A DNA stretch of 39,488 nt from Globicatella sanguinis NBRC 15551 (GCF_001552295.1 NZ_BCQX01000002.1:1-39488), one strand, 5' to 3'. Counted from the first letter of the stretch, positions 1 through 8,740 are shown. The notes: generated from the letters alone by a model not told the origin. Numbers and translations are program-made.

Positions 1-91
1 CATTAAGACGCAGTTTGATGCCACTCAACCACTGCGCTGTTAATTAACGAACAATAATTTTGACTGAATTTATCAAGTTTATGTCCAGCCT
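1..91 (-). repeat. Dispersed intergenic repeat, copy 1 (cut by window edge)
   Basis: Read on the minus strand, this stretch has GGCTGGACATAAACTTGATA, then about 30 bases later GCGCAGTGGTTGAGTGGC. The copy at 34649-34820 has the same blocks in the same order (GACTGGGCAGGAACTTAATA, then GCGCAGTAGGTGAGTGGC). Only the left half of the element is inside the window. No coding region is visible in bases 1-200. Confidence 0.6.
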
Positions 92-135
92 CTTACACCA
101 TTTGACAAAGAGCCATTATTTTCAATTATTGTATC

Positions 136-171
136 ATAAAAAACCTTCGCCATCGTACGATGAAGAAGGTT
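136..171 (-). terminator. Intrinsic terminator of birA-bioY
   Basis: On the minus strand, AACCTTC (complement of 165-171) pairs with GAAGGTT (complement of 142-148), with an inner CATCG/CGATG stem, and is followed by a run of T. It lies about 30 bases past the bioY stop. Confidence 0.85.
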
Positions 172-200
172 CAATTTGAATGCCAATAAAAATGGTCGGA

Positions 201-752
201 TTATAGTGGTTTATAATTTAATCTGACGATTTTAGTTAATCTTACAGCGACTAAACTAGCGAACACTAATTTAATTGAATCCCCGATTAAAAATGGCGTC
301 ATACCGATTTGCATAATTTGAGCAACAGATTTAGATAAATTAAGAACTTGATTGAGGATAAAGCCTAAGTAAGGTACCCCAATCGCATAAATAACAATCG
401 TCGCCACAATGCCAGCAATGATGAATTGTTTTAATGAACTGTTTGATTTACGTGATAGCAATGAAGTGACAAACGAAGCTGGGATAAAACTGATAATAAA
501 GCCAAATGATGGTGATAAAAAGCTATTAAAACCACCCGAAAAACCACTAAAAACTGGTAACCCAACTAATCCTAGAATCATATAAAATGTCGTTACAATT
601 AAAGCTTGTTTAGGATTTAAAAGCATGCCGATTAATAATACGGCGAATGTTTGTAAAGTGATGGCTACTGGCCACATGGGAACCGCGATTTGGGAACAAA
701 TAATTAATAGTGCCAACATAACTGCCATTAAAGTAATATCTCTTGTTTTCAT
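201..752 (-). CDS. bioY: BioY, biotin-specific ECF transporter S component
   Basis: BioY is the membrane subunit that binds biotin and imports it, usually with the shared ECF energy-coupling module (EcfA, EcfA', EcfT) encoded elsewhere. The 183-residue protein is almost entirely hydrophobic, with five to six membrane segments. It carries the family's glycine-rich loop after a conserved GLVGLPVFSGFSGG stretch (about residues 61-74), followed by SPSFGFIISF. The ATG is preceded by AAAAGGAG at a good distance. It lies 14 bases downstream of birA and shares its transcript, so biotin ligase and biotin uptake are probably repressed together by BirA. No other ecf gene is in the window. Identification is firm from sequence character and context; dependence on the ECF module is family knowledge. 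Confidence 0.93.
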   Translation of the reverse strand: MKTRDITLMAVMLALLIICSQIAVPMWPVAITLQTFAVLLIGMLLNPKQALIVTTFYMILGLVGLPVFSGFSGGFNSFLSPSFGFIISFIPASFVTSLLSRKSNSSLKQFIIAGIVATIVIYAIGVPYLGFILNQVLNLSKSVAQIMQIGMTPFLIGDSIKLVFASLVAVRLTKIVRLNYKPL

Positions 753-766
753 AAAATAACTCCTTT

Positions 767-1762
767 TTACTTACTAAATTGTGAACTAGAAAAATGAACT
801 TCAGAACCGATTAATGCTTCTATGTTGTGATTATCATGTTCGACTAATAGATGTCCATCTTTATCGATTCCACGAATAATCGCGCTTTGTGTTTGACCGT
901 TTTGAAGGTAAGATATTTTCTGATTCAGTCCTAACAAACGTTCTTGATAATAGTTAAGATGTTCCCGTTTATCAATGTTTTGTTCATATTCACAAAAGGA
1001 CTCAATAAACAGAGCTAACATCTGATTATAATTAAAATTTGCTGGGATAGCATCACCGAAAATTGTTCCGGCAACTTGTTTGATTTCTTCAGATTCCTGT
1101 TCGAAATTACCGGCTAAATTCAATCCAATACCTATAATAATAGAACTTACTTGGTGTGACTCTATATCAATCATCGACTCACATAGAATTCCTGCTACTT
1201 TTTTATTTTGATAAAATAAGTCATTGACCCATTTGATTTCAAGTGGACGAGTTGTATAATGACTGATAGCTTTAGTCATAGCAGCTGCCGCTAGCGTAGT
1301 ATATAAAGTAATATCATTTAAAGAATCTACTTTGGGGTTAAAAACTAAGGATAAATAGAGACCATGATCTAAAGATGAAACAAAACTACGCCCATGTCGC
1401 CCGCGCCCTTTTGTCTGTTCTGTGGCAATAAATAATCCAGGTATAGTGGGAGATTGAGTGGCATGAATTTTAGCTAAGTCATTAGTTGAACTCACTTTTT
1501 CTTCGATGGTAATGTCTAACTCTGGCCAAATTGTTGCCAATCGTAGCTTTAGCTGAGTTAATTCTAAGTGATTGACACTATCAACGAGAACGTATCCTTT
1601 GCGGCCTTGCTGATTAATTTGATAGCCTTCAGAGCGTAATTGTTCAATGGCTTTCCATATTGCATTTCGCGAACATGCTAAATGATCAGCCATAAACTGC
1701 CCAGAAATAGGTTCTGGTGCGGCCTCTATTAGAAAATCTAACACTTTTTGTCGTGTTGACAC
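767..1762 (-). CDS. birA: BirA, bifunctional biotin-protein ligase and biotin operon repressor
   Basis: BirA activates biotin to biotinyl-5'-AMP and attaches it to carrier proteins such as the acetyl-CoA carboxylase BCCP; with biotinyl-AMP bound it also represses transcription. The 331 residues show an N-terminal winged helix (about 1-65, with SRNAIWKAIEQLRSEGYQI). The ligase core follows with SSTNDLAK, the adenylate loop KGRGRHGR (about residues 117-124), KWVNDL and KVAGILCE. A C-terminal SH3-like segment (about 275-325) completes the protein. The HTH distinguishes it from monofunctional ligases. The start is GTG, preceded by AAAAGGAG. Gene order is birA then bioY on the minus strand. A BirA-type operator overlapping the promoter lies just upstream, so autoregulation is likely. 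Confidence 0.95.
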   Translation of the reverse strand: MSTRQKVLDFLIEAAPEPISGQFMADHLACSRNAIWKAIEQLRSEGYQINQQGRKGYVLVDSVNHLELTQLKLRLATIWPELDITIEEKVSSTNDLAKIHATQSPTIPGLFIATEQTKGRGRHGRSFVSSLDHGLYLSLVFNPKVDSLNDITLYTTLAAAAMTKAISHYTTRPLEIKWVNDLFYQNKKVAGILCESMIDIESHQVSSIIIGIGLNLAGNFEQESEEIKQVAGTIFGDAIPANFNYNQMLALFIESFCEYEQNIDKREHLNYYQERLLGLNQKISYLQNGQTQSAIIRGIDKDGHLLVEHDNHNIEALIGSEVHFSSSQFSK

Positions 1763-1795
1763 TGAGGTTCACTCCTTTTTTGTCTTAATAACGAT

Positions 1796-1824
1796 AGAAT
1801 AATCGAAAACACCTGTTGTGTCAA
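1796..1824 (-). promoter_or_regulatory. Promoter of birA-bioY
   Basis: On the minus strand TTGACA (complement of 1819-1824), a 17-base spacer and TATTCT (complement of 1796-1801) form a near-consensus sigma-A promoter about 35 bases before birA. The -35 box overlaps one half-site of the inverted repeat described separately. Confidence 0.75.
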
Positions 1825-1849
1825 CCTGAAAATTATACAAGGTGACATA
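1817..1849. promoter_or_regulatory. Probable BirA operator
   Basis: TGTCAAC (1819-1825) and GTGACA (1842-1847) form an inverted repeat with a 16-base centre. This matches the known BirA site layout (TGTTAAC, 14-16 bases, GTTAACA) apart from a few substitutions. It covers the -35 box of the birA-bioY promoter, so occupancy would block transcription. The assignment is an inference from position and symmetry. Confidence 0.65.
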
Positions 1850-1880
1850 AAAACAATAAAAGAACACGCTTGAGTAAGCG
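1850..1880 (-). terminator. Possible weak terminator of pepQ
   Basis: On the minus strand CGCTT-ACTC-AAGCG is a 5-bp stem followed by TGTTCTTTTATTG. The stem is short and the T run is interrupted. The 243 bases between pepQ and birA otherwise hold the birA promoter and operator and no gene. Confidence 0.35.
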
Positions 1881-2005
1881 GAATTTAATCGATAGACAAT
1901 AAAGCTTATCATTGTTTAAATAGAGGTATCCATTAAATCATCCGTTATCAAGCGCATAAGTTCTAAGTTTTCTTAAGTATTGAAGCATTACTTATTTATA
2001 AGAGA

Positions 2006-3106
2006 TTAAGAAAGTGAAGGTTGACAGCTGATTAGGTCTTTAGAGACATTGTTTATTACACGGCAACCCTCTTCAGTGACAATGACCAAGTCTTCTATCC
2101 TAACACCTAATTCGCCGGGAAGGTAAATACCAGGCTCGATTGAGAAAACATTGCCTACTTCAACGATATCTTGATTAAAAGCCCCCACATCACCTGGTTC
2201 ATGGACTTCGATGCCAATACTATGGCCAGTTCGATGGGTAAAGTATTGACCATAGCCTGCCTCTTCAATGACTTTACGGGCCGCCTGATCAATAGAGGCG
2301 AAAGTGACGCCAGGTTTAACTTGGTTGATGGCCGCTAGGTTGGCTTTTTTAACCAGTTCATAAATTTCACGAGCCTTTTTGCTTGGCTCGCCATAAAAAA
2401 CCGTACGAGTCATATCACTAGCATAGCCTTGATAAAAGCTTCCGATATCAATAACAACACTATCGCCGACTTTAGGTTGGTCATTATTTGTAGTGTGGTG
2501 AGGATCAGCGCCATTAGGACCATAGGCAATAATTGGTTCGAATGAAAAACCATCACAATTAAGCTCCTGGTATTTTTGTTTTAATAAAGTAACCATTTCA
2601 GTCTCGGGTAATCCTTTTGCCACCAATTGAATGAGATATTCCATTGCTTGGTCGTTCAAATGAGAAGCTTCAGCCATCATTTCTTGCTCCTCATTCGATT
2701 TAATAGAACGTAGCTGATCACTTAATGGACTCCCATTTTTAAATTGAGCGTGAGGCATCTCTTCAATTAAGCTTAATAAGAAATGACTCGGCCAATCTTT
2801 ATCGATACCAATTTTACCATTGTAATTTAGATGTTTGACTAATTCTTTAATAATGTTTTCGCCATCACGGTACCAAATGATATCACAATCGATAGCAAGA
2901 GATGGGGGCTCTGGAAATAGTCGATTGAGATAAAGAGTGATAGAGCCTTTTTCATTGAGGTGTAAAATAAATAAACGCTCACCGGGCTCAAAATTTTGAT
3001 AGCTCGTTAAGTAGGCAATCGTAGTAGGATTACTAATTATTAAGTCAGTGTAATGATTTTCTTTTATTGCTTTCATCAGGCTTTGAATGCGTGTATAATG
3101 AATCAT
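2006..3106 (-). CDS. pepQ: Xaa-Pro dipeptidase, peptidase M24 family (PepQ type)
   Basis: This is a cytoplasmic metallopeptidase that cleaves X-Pro dipeptides, a function lactic acid bacteria use when living on imported peptides. The 366-residue protein has a creatinase-like N-terminal domain (about 1-125) and a pita-bread catalytic domain (about 130-355). The five expected metal ligands are visible: Asp in VVIDIGS, Asp in YASDMTRT, His in THRTGHSIGIEVHEPG, Glu in FSIEPGIY and Glu in VRIEDLVI. A reading frame extends 14 codons further upstream, but AAGGAGG sits 7 bases before the internal ATG at 3104-3106, so I place the start there; that also gives the family's usual length. It is transcribed divergently from the TVP38-like gene. 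PepP (aminopeptidase P) is the main alternative name; length and N-terminal domain size favour PepQ. Confidence 0.88.
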   Translation of the reverse strand: MIHYTRIQSLMKAIKENHYTDLIISNPTTIAYLTSYQNFEPGERLFILHLNEKGSITLYLNRLFPEPPSLAIDCDIIWYRDGENIIKELVKHLNYNGKIGIDKDWPSHFLLSLIEEMPHAQFKNGSPLSDQLRSIKSNEEQEMMAEASHLNDQAMEYLIQLVAKGLPETEMVTLLKQKYQELNCDGFSFEPIIAYGPNGADPHHTTNNDQPKVGDSVVIDIGSFYQGYASDMTRTVFYGEPSKKAREIYELVKKANLAAINQVKPGVTFASIDQAARKVIEEAGYGQYFTHRTGHSIGIEVHEPGDVGAFNQDIVEVGNVFSIEPGIYLPGELGVRIEDLVIVTEEGCRVINNVSKDLISCQPSLS

Positions 3107-3113
3107 AGAGAAT

Positions 3114-3120
3114 CCTCCTT
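3114..3120 (-). promoter_or_regulatory. Ribosome binding site fixing the pepQ start
   Basis: AAGGAGG on the minus strand, 7 bases before the ATG at 3106-3104. It decides against the longer upstream reading. Confidence 0.85.
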
Positions 3121-3277
3121 TTTTATTATAGAGATTATTATAATACAAAAAATGGTAACATTCATTGATTTAAAAGTCGAAGGGTCTTAAAGATAAAAGA
3201 TCTGAGACTAGAGACGGATAACATTATCACGTTTTTATTGATATACTTACGTTAACACTGAATATAAGGAGTACAGC

Positions 3278-3883
3278 ATGTCATTAATTTCACTTAAAAA
3301 AAAGCGCTCATTAATTCGATATACGACAATTGTGGGCATTATTTTTACCGTTATCGCCTCCTTTTTTATTGCACAGTCTTCTTTTTTTAAGCCAGGCGGC
3401 GGATTTAATGAATTATTAGAAAAGTTAGGGATTATTGGACCTATCGTGTTTATTTTCCTACAAATTACGCAAACAATTTATCCAATCATTCCGATGGGGT
3501 TAACGAACGTCATCGGGAATTTGGTTTTCGGAACCTGGCTAGGTTTTTTATGTAATGTTACCGGAATGTTAATAGGATCTTGCATCAATTTTTATCTAGG
3601 GAGACGTTTTGGTGAATCGGTAGTTAAAGCCTTTATTTCTGATGAACAATATGAAAAATATATCAGCAAAATTGGCGATAGCAAAGCTTTCGAGCGGTTG
3701 ATAATTATTGGGTTTATTTTACCAGTTTTTCCTGATGATATATTCTGTATGATTTCAGGAATGTCGAAATTAACTTTTAAACGATTTTTCATACTAGTAT
3801 TATTATGTCGACCTATTTCATTATTTGTATTTACTTATGCCTGGGCTGAAATTATTCGCTTTGCAAGCACATTATGGGGTTAG
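3278..3883 (+). CDS. TVP38/TMEM64 (DedA-like, SNARE-associated) membrane protein
   Basis: This 201-residue integral membrane protein of the VTT/DedA-like superfamily has about five hydrophobic segments and a positively charged N-terminus (LKKKRS). The family signature is present: a glycine-rich turn GMLIGSCINFYLGRRFGE (about residues 105-122), and PDDIFCMISGMSKLTFKRF later on. Members are thought to move or flip lipids, including undecaprenyl phosphate in some DedA relatives, but the substrate of this one cannot be read from sequence. TAAGGAG precedes the ATG. yidD follows 13 bases after its stop, and the yidD ribosome site overlaps this stop, so the two are co-transcribed. The upstream gene pepQ is divergent across a 171-base gap. 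Confidence 0.85.
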   Translation: MSLISLKKKRSLIRYTTIVGIIFTVIASFFIAQSSFFKPGGGFNELLEKLGIIGPIVFIFLQITQTIYPIIPMGLTNVIGNLVFGTWLGFLCNVTGMLIGSCINFYLGRRFGESVVKAFISDEQYEKYISKIGDSKAFERLIIIGFILPVFPDDIFCMISGMSKLTFKRFFILVLLCRPISLFVFTYAWAEIIRFASTLWG

Positions 3884-3896
3884 GAGTCGATTATAA

Positions 3897-4148
3897 TTGA
3901 AACGAATCATTATTAAATTAGTACAATTCTATCAAACTTACCTTTCACCTATGAAGCCACCTTCTTGTCGTTATTATCCCACTTGCTCCAGTTATATGTT
4001 ACAAGCGGTAGAAAAACATGGTGCTTTCAAAGGGCTTATGATGGGGATTGCTCGAATTTTAAGGTGCCATCCGTTTGTCAAAGGCGGTAGAGATGAAGTA
4101 CCAGAGCATTTTTCTTTACGTCGCAATCCTTCGCATCATCACCATTAA
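3897..4148 (+). CDS. yidD: YidD, membrane protein insertion efficiency factor
   Basis: YidD is a small membrane-associated protein that helps YidC-dependent insertion of inner-membrane proteins. The 83-residue sequence carries the family signature FYQTYLSP, then [12 protein letters not shown] (about residues 21-33) with the conserved cysteines, then [11 protein letters not shown], and an amphipathic basic N-terminus. The start is TTG at 3897, with TTAGGAG about 10 bases upstream. The usual neighbours of yidD (rnpA, yidC, rpmH) are absent; here it follows a TVP38-like gene. The C-terminus ends in four histidines, a natural tail seen in some homologues. Identification is firm. Confidence 0.93.
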   Translation: MKRIIIKLVQFYQTYLSPMKPPSCRYYPTCSSYMLQAVEKHGAFKGLMMGIARILRCHPFVKGGRDEVPEHFSLRRNPSHHHH

Positions 4149-4299
4149 CCTAAGGGATTAATTAAGAAATAGACCACAGATAGATCGTCTCTTCGGATGG
4201 CGATTGTAGTATAGTTGGCTTCTCAACAAGTTTAAGAAATTGTCATTTATTGATGTGTCATATGCTAATAATATAAGACGGGACAGAATTGAAGTGATG

Positions 4300-4368
4300 C
4301 CCAAAGGTCTTAGATTTTGGTCTAACCTTGGGAGTCTGCTCAAAATGATACTGACCGGTCTTTTTTTT
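4300..4368 (+). terminator. Hairpin region with GACCGGTC and T8, probable yidD terminator
   Basis: 4300-4332 forms an imperfect 11-bp hairpin (CCCAA-A-GGT-CT-TAG against CTAACCTTGGG). About 20 bases later the palindrome GACCGGTC (4353-4360) is followed by eight T. The T run sits immediately before the cdaA promoter. The last stem has almost no loop, so the exact terminator fold is uncertain. The 280 bases between yidD and cdaA hold no other gene. Confidence 0.5.
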
Positions 4369-4377
4369 ACACAAATT

Positions 4378-4407
4378 TTCACACAAAGAAATGATTTGTG
4401 ATATAAT
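4378..4407 (+). promoter_or_regulatory. Promoter of cdaA-cdaR-glmM
   Basis: TTCACA (4378-4383), an 18-base spacer and TATAAT (4402-4407), with an extended -10 TG at 4399-4400. Transcription would start about 15 bases before the cdaA start. Confidence 0.85.
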
Positions 4408-4428
4408 GAAACGAGAATTAAGGGGGCG

Positions 4429-5289
4429 GTGACGCGATTGATAGATTGGATAGTACGTTATATGGGAAATCAAACATTGGCTAAGATTTTAGATATTGTC
4501 ATTGTCTGGTTTCTAATATACCAAGTTCTCTTATGGGCGCGAGGAACTCGCATGATGAATTTATTAAAAGGAATAGCTATCGTTTTTATTGCGAAGGCAT
4601 TCAGTTCGTTGATGGGGTTGCAGACCATAGACTGGTTATTAAATCAAGTAATTTCATGGGGAGTAGTAGCCCTTATTATTTTATTCCAACCTGAAATTAG
4701 AAAAGCGTTGGAAAGCTTAGGGAAAAACCTATTCCGTAATCGCAAAAGTATGCAAAATCCAAGTGATAAATTAATCACAGATTTGGAAAAATCAGTACAA
4801 TATATGTCAAAGCGTAAAATTGGGGCATTAATATCGATTGAAGCAGAAGATAGTTTGGAAGAGTATATTAATACCGGAATTGAAATGGATTCCTATGTAA
4901 GTAATCAATTGCTGATTAATATTTTCATTCCAAATACCCCTTTACATGATGGGGCGGTAATCATTTCTGATTATCGAGTGGCATCAGCTTCAAGTTATTT
5001 ACCTCTCTCAGAGAGTACATTAATACCGAAAGAGTTAGGGACGCGGCATCGTGCAGCGATAGGATTAGGAGAAGTGACCGATGCGTTGACTTTAATTGTG
5101 TCAGAAGAAACAGGGTCTATTTCATTGGTCAAACGAGACCATCTCCATCGAGATGTGTCGAATGAGGAACTGCATCAATTGTTAACCCAATATTTAACAG
5201 CTGATGACGAAGATGATGAAGAAAAATCTTTACCTATGCTAATCAAAGAATTCTTTTTGAATGGTTTTTCTCAAAGAGGTGATCAATAA
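4429..5289 (+). CDS. cdaA: CdaA, membrane diadenylate cyclase
   Basis: CdaA makes the second messenger c-di-AMP from two ATP; this messenger controls potassium and osmolyte uptake and wall integrity. Three membrane segments lie at about residues 18-38, 44-62 and 66-86. The cytoplasmic DAC domain follows (about 100-250) with the catalytic signature LHDGAVI (DGA at 174-176) and GTRHRAA (RHR at 206-208). The start is uncertain: GTG at 4429 is only 2 bases after AGGGGG, while TTG at 4438 is 11 bases after it, so the true protein may be three residues shorter. It overlaps cdaR by one base (TAATG). The order cdaA-cdaR-glmM is the conserved Bacillota arrangement. Confidence 0.96.
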   Translation: MTRLIDWIVRYMGNQTLAKILDIVIVWFLIYQVLLWARGTRMMNLLKGIAIVFIAKAFSSLMGLQTIDWLLNQVISWGVVALIILFQPEIRKALESLGKNLFRNRKSMQNPSDKLITDLEKSVQYMSKRKIGALISIEAEDSLEEYINTGIEMDSYVSNQLLINIFIPNTPLHDGAVIISDYRVASASSYLPLSESTLIPKELGTRHRAAIGLGEVTDALTLIVSEETGSISLVKRDHLHRDVSNEELHQLLTQYLTADDEDDEEKSLPMLIKEFFLNGFSQRGDQ

Positions 5290-6392
5290 TGAAGAATAGA
5301 TTATTTGATAATAATTGGGTGGTAGGTTTAATCTCATTATTCTTTGCCTTAGTATTATTTGTATCGGTAGCGAACGAAAATAACTCTCTAGCCTCTCTGG
5401 CATTGAATAATAATTCAGCGAGTATCGATTCAACAGTAACCATTTCGAACGTACCGGTGCATTTAGGTGAACATGATGATGGGACTTTTGTTAGCGGGAT
5501 GCCTGAAACCGTATCTGTGCGCTTAAGTGGTCCTAAAAATATCATTAATCAAATTTCTGAAGAAGATATAACCGTTCAAACAGAATCTTTAGTTGGCAAA
5601 AAAGCAGGAGTGTCATCAATTCGTTTTGAAGTCATTGGTTTACCCGATTCAATTGTTTATAAAGTGACACCCGATTTATTTTATGGCACGATTTCTACGA
5701 AAGAGACTTTAACGCAACCAGTTGAGTATGAAATTGCTGATGGGACTTTGGCAGCAGGTTTTGAAATAGATAGCGTTGAATTAAATATTAATGAAGTAAC
5801 CTTGTCGGGTTCAGCCGATGAAATCAATAAGGTAGCACGCGTTTTAATTCAAATTTTTGCGGATAAACCACAAAGTACCTCCTTTACAAAAAATTATCGG
5901 GTTCAAATTTTAGATAAGGATGGTAATCCATTGGATGTTAATCCATCAGAAACGGAAATTACAGCAACGGTCAATTTAAGAGAAAAAACCAAAACGATAG
6001 GGTTAAACATTGTACCGGTTGGTGAAAATGAAAGCTTTCAATATCACTATACACTATCGAATCTCCAGACAGTATCGATTAGCGGGGATAATATAGCGAA
6101 TATTGACAGTTTGAATGTGATTGTAGATGTTTCAGACTTAGTAACGAGTGGTAATGTGTTAGGTGTCATTGAGCTAATAGATGGCATTAGTGCTTCACCC
6201 GAGACGGTCGATGTAACCGTCACAGTCAATAATCTGCAGACGGAGACCGATGTAGAGTCTAATGAAACAACCGTTTCACAACCATCCTCAGCGGAAGAAT
6301 CAACAGCACCTGTTGAAACATCACCAACGAATGAACAAACGACAGTAACAGAAGAAGAAACAACGCAAAGTAATCGTACAAATAATGAATAA
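5289..6392 (+). CDS. cdaR: CdaR (YbbR-domain), regulator of CdaA
   Basis: CdaR is anchored by one N-terminal membrane segment (about residues 9-26, WVVGLISLFFALVLFVSVA) and has its YbbR repeats outside the membrane. It binds CdaA and modulates c-di-AMP synthesis. Three to four beta-rich YbbR repeats of about 80 residues run from about 40 to 315, recognisable by repeated PETVSVRLSGP/VTLSGS-type strands. The last 50 residues are a low-complexity Thr/Ser/Glu/Asn tail with no predicted fold, probably a flexible linker in the wall. It starts on the ATG that overlaps the cdaA stop and is followed 32 bases later by glmM. Three proteins from this operon are known to form a complex in related bacteria. 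Confidence 0.94.
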   Translation: MKNRLFDNNWVVGLISLFFALVLFVSVANENNSLASLALNNNSASIDSTVTISNVPVHLGEHDDGTFVSGMPETVSVRLSGPKNIINQISEEDITVQTESLVGKKAGVSSIRFEVIGLPDSIVYKVTPDLFYGTISTKETLTQPVEYEIADGTLAAGFEIDSVELNINEVTLSGSADEINKVARVLIQIFADKPQSTSFTKNYRVQILDKDGNPLDVNPSETEITATVNLREKTKTIGLNIVPVGENESFQYHYTLSNLQTVSISGDNIANIDSLNVIVDVSDLVTSGNVLGVIELIDGISASPETVDVTVTVNNLQTETDVESNETTVSQPSSAEESTAPVETSPTNEQTTVTEEETTQSNRTNNE

Positions 6393-6424
6393 AATAGAAT
6401 AATAGCAATAAAAGGAGCAATATA

Positions 6425-7783
6425 ATGGGAAAATATTTTGGAACTGATGGGGTACGCGGTGTCGCAAATGAAGAATTAACACCGGAATTATCATTTAGAT
6501 TAGGACGTTTTGGTGGATATGTATTACGTCAACACGCAGATAATATTGAGCATCCACGTGTATTAGTAGCGCGCGATACAAGAATTTCAGGACAATTACT
6601 AGAAAATGCTTTAATTGCAGGATTATTATCAATTGGAATTGAAGTAATGCAATTAGGAGTCGTACCAACACCAGCGGTTGCATACTTAACTCGTACACAA
6701 GGTGCGGTGGCAGGTGTTATGATTAGTGCTTCTCATAACCCCGCACAAGACAATGGCATTAAATTCTTTGGTGCGGATGGTTTTAAATTATCAGATGATC
6801 AAGAGTTAGAAATTGAAGCCTTATTAGATGCGGATGAAGATACTTTGCCACGTCCAAGTCGCGATGGTTTAGGAACTTTAGAAGAATTTAATGAAGCATC
6901 AAGTAAATATATTCAATTCTTACAAACAACAATTCCTAATGACTTATCGGGGATTACAGTATGTATTGATGCTGCTCATGGTGCGACTTCACCATTAATC
7001 AGTCAATTATTTGCTGATTTAGAGACAGAATTTTATACCATGGGTGATCGTCCAAATGGTCTTAATATTAATGATGGTGTAGGTTCTACTCATCCAGAAG
7101 CTTTACAAAACTTTGTTAAAGAGAAAAAAGCGATGGTTGGTTTAGCATTTGATGGCGATGGTGACCGTTTAATTGCTGTTGATGAAAATGGTGAAATTGT
7201 GGATGGCGATAAAATTATGTATATTTGTGGTAAACACATAAAAGCTAAAGGACGTTTAGCTCATGATACCATTGTTTCAACGGTTATGAGTAATATTGGG
7301 TTCCATAAAGCAGTTGAAGAAGCCGGCATGGTTGCTTTAAAAACGGCTGTGGGTGACCGTTATGTAGTGGAAGAAATGCGTAATGGTGGCTATACATTAG
7401 GTGGGGAACAATCTGGACATATTGTCTTTTTAGATTTAAATACTACCGGTGATGGCTTACTTTCTGCCATTCAATTACTATATGTAATGAAAGAAACAGG
7501 CAAATCATTATCTGAATTGGCTGCTGAAGTAACGATTTTTCCTCAATTATTAGTGAATGTTCGTGTGCGGGACAAGCATACCGTTATGGATGAACCAGCT
7601 GTTAAAGCGGTGATTGATGAAGTGGAAGCGGAAATGAACGGTGATGGACGTATTTTAGTTCGTCCAAGTGGAACAGAACCATTGTTACGGGTAATGGCAG
7701 AGGCTTCTACCGATGAAAAATGTGCTAATTATGTTCATCGTATTGCGGATGTTATTCGTGAAGTTCGTGGTTTAGAAGACTAA
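6425..7783 (+). CDS. glmM: GlmM, phosphoglucosamine mutase
   Basis: GlmM interconverts glucosamine-6-phosphate and glucosamine-1-phosphate, the step leading to UDP-GlcNAc for peptidoglycan and teichoic acids. The 452-residue length is canonical. Visible sites are the N-terminal GTDGVRG, the phosphoserine loop ISASHNP (catalytic Ser103), the magnesium loop DGDGDR, the sugar-binding GGEQSGH and the phosphate-binding RPSGTEP near the C-terminus. AAAGGAG precedes the ATG. It ends the cdaA-cdaR-glmM operon and is followed by a strong terminator. In homologous systems GlmM binds CdaA and inhibits it, coupling wall precursor supply to c-di-AMP; the same is likely here. Confidence 0.98.
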   Translation: MGKYFGTDGVRGVANEELTPELSFRLGRFGGYVLRQHADNIEHPRVLVARDTRISGQLLENALIAGLLSIGIEVMQLGVVPTPAVAYLTRTQGAVAGVMISASHNPAQDNGIKFFGADGFKLSDDQELEIEALLDADEDTLPRPSRDGLGTLEEFNEASSKYIQFLQTTIPNDLSGITVCIDAAHGATSPLISQLFADLETEFYTMGDRPNGLNINDGVGSTHPEALQNFVKEKKAMVGLAFDGDGDRLIAVDENGEIVDGDKIMYICGKHIKAKGRLAHDTIVSTVMSNIGFHKAVEEAGMVALKTAVGDRYVVEEMRNGGYTLGGEQSGHIVFLDLNTTGDGLLSAIQLLYVMKETGKSLSELAAEVTIFPQLLVNVRVRDKHTVMDEPAVKAVIDEVEAEMNGDGRILVRPSGTEPLLRVMAEASTDEKCANYVHRIADVIREVRGLED

Positions 7784-7802
7784 ATTAGATGGTTGAAAAA
7801 AC

Positions 7803-7831
7803 GGCTAGGACTGGGAGTCCCGGCCCTTTTT
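7803..7831 (+). terminator. Intrinsic terminator after glmM
   Basis: GGCTAGGACT (7803-7812), loop GGG and AGTCCCGGCC (7816-7825) pair with one mismatch and one G-T pair, followed by CTTTTT. rlmA starts only 25 bases later, so its transcript must come from read-through or from a promoter upstream of this hairpin. Confidence 0.88.
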
Positions 7832-7855
7832 CATTCATAAAGATAGGAATAATCA

Positions 7856-8740
7856 ATGAAATTTTCAAAAAAACAATTAACAACACAATGGTTACACAGT
7901 TGGCCAATTGAAGATTGGGGTGCTTGCATTCACTGCGGTTTACCTCTTCATCAAGAGGACAGTAGTTTTGTTTGCTCTCATCACCATCGCTTTGACGGCG
8001 CTAAGCAAGGTTATTATTATTTATCAAAAACGAAATTATCACCAACAAAGTATGATAAGGAATTATTTAACGCTAGAAGACACATCATTCAAGATACTGC
8101 CTTATATGATGCGTTGCATCGTCAATTTGACACGATTATTTCAACCCATTTGACTAAAGCACCAACATTGGTAATAGATGCTGGAAGTGGTGAAGGGAGT
8201 CATTTGATGCGTATGCGGCAATATCTGCCTGAGAGTACCGCATTTATTGGGGTTGATTTATCCAAGGATGGCATTCAACTGGCAACAGAGTATAATGGAG
8301 CGATTTTTTCCATAATCGCTGATTTAGCTAATTTACCCATTCAAGATGAAAAAGCAGAGATTATTTTTTCAATACTTTCGCCAGCTAATTATCAAGAATT
8401 CAAACGAATTTTGAAGCCACATGGCCTAGTTATTAAAGTCATTCCCAATGCGGATTATTTAGTGGAAGTGCGTGAAGCACTAGCACAATATCATTTAGCA
8501 GATCCAACGGTTTATGATAATTCCAAAGTCTTAGAAGTATTTACACACCATTTTCCTGATCATCACCGCTATCTCATTCATGATAAAGTTCATCTTTCTT
8601 ATCAAGATAAGCAAGCTTTATTAAAAATGACTCCATTAGCGTGGCAACTGAGTGAAGAACAAAAGGAACAGCTTGTGCAATCATTGTCTAATCAAATAAC
8701 GCTCAATTGTACAGTATTAGTCGGTCATAAGTTGGATTGA
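7856..8740 (+). CDS. rlmA: RlmA family 23S rRNA (guanine-N1) methyltransferase
   Basis: This enzyme methylates N1 of a guanine in helix 35 of 23S rRNA (G745 in E. coli, G748 in Gram-positives). It has an N-terminal zinc ribbon with Cys24, Cys27, Cys40 and His44 (CIHC, then FVCSHHHRFD), followed by the family's AKQGYYYL. A Rossmann SAM-binding domain follows, with VIDAGSGEGSHL (about residues 104-115), DLSKDG and IFSILSPANYQEFKRILKP. The 294 residues are close to the family size. In streptococci the G748 enzyme affects sensitivity to some macrolides and telithromycin; whether that applies here is inference. ATAGGAAT precedes the ATG weakly. It lies 59 bases before lepB and may share its transcript. 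Confidence 0.85.
   Translation: MKFSKKQLTTQWLHSWPIEDWGACIHCGLPLHQEDSSFVCSHHHRFDGAKQGYYYLSKTKLSPTKYDKELFNARRHIIQDTALYDALHRQFDTIISTHLTKAPTLVIDAGSGEGSHLMRMRQYLPESTAFIGVDLSKDGIQLATEYNGAIFSIIADLANLPIQDEKAEIIFSILSPANYQEFKRILKPHGLVIKVIPNADYLVEVREALAQYHLADPTVYDNSKVLEVFTHHFPDHHRYLIHDKVHLSYQDKQALLKMTPLAWQLSEEQKEQLVQSLSNQITLNCTVLVGHKLD

Noticed and set aside
4158-4473. Two overlapping minus-strand open frames between yidD and cdaA
   Set aside because: No ribosome site, no recognisable domain, and they cross the cdaA promoter and the T8 tract.
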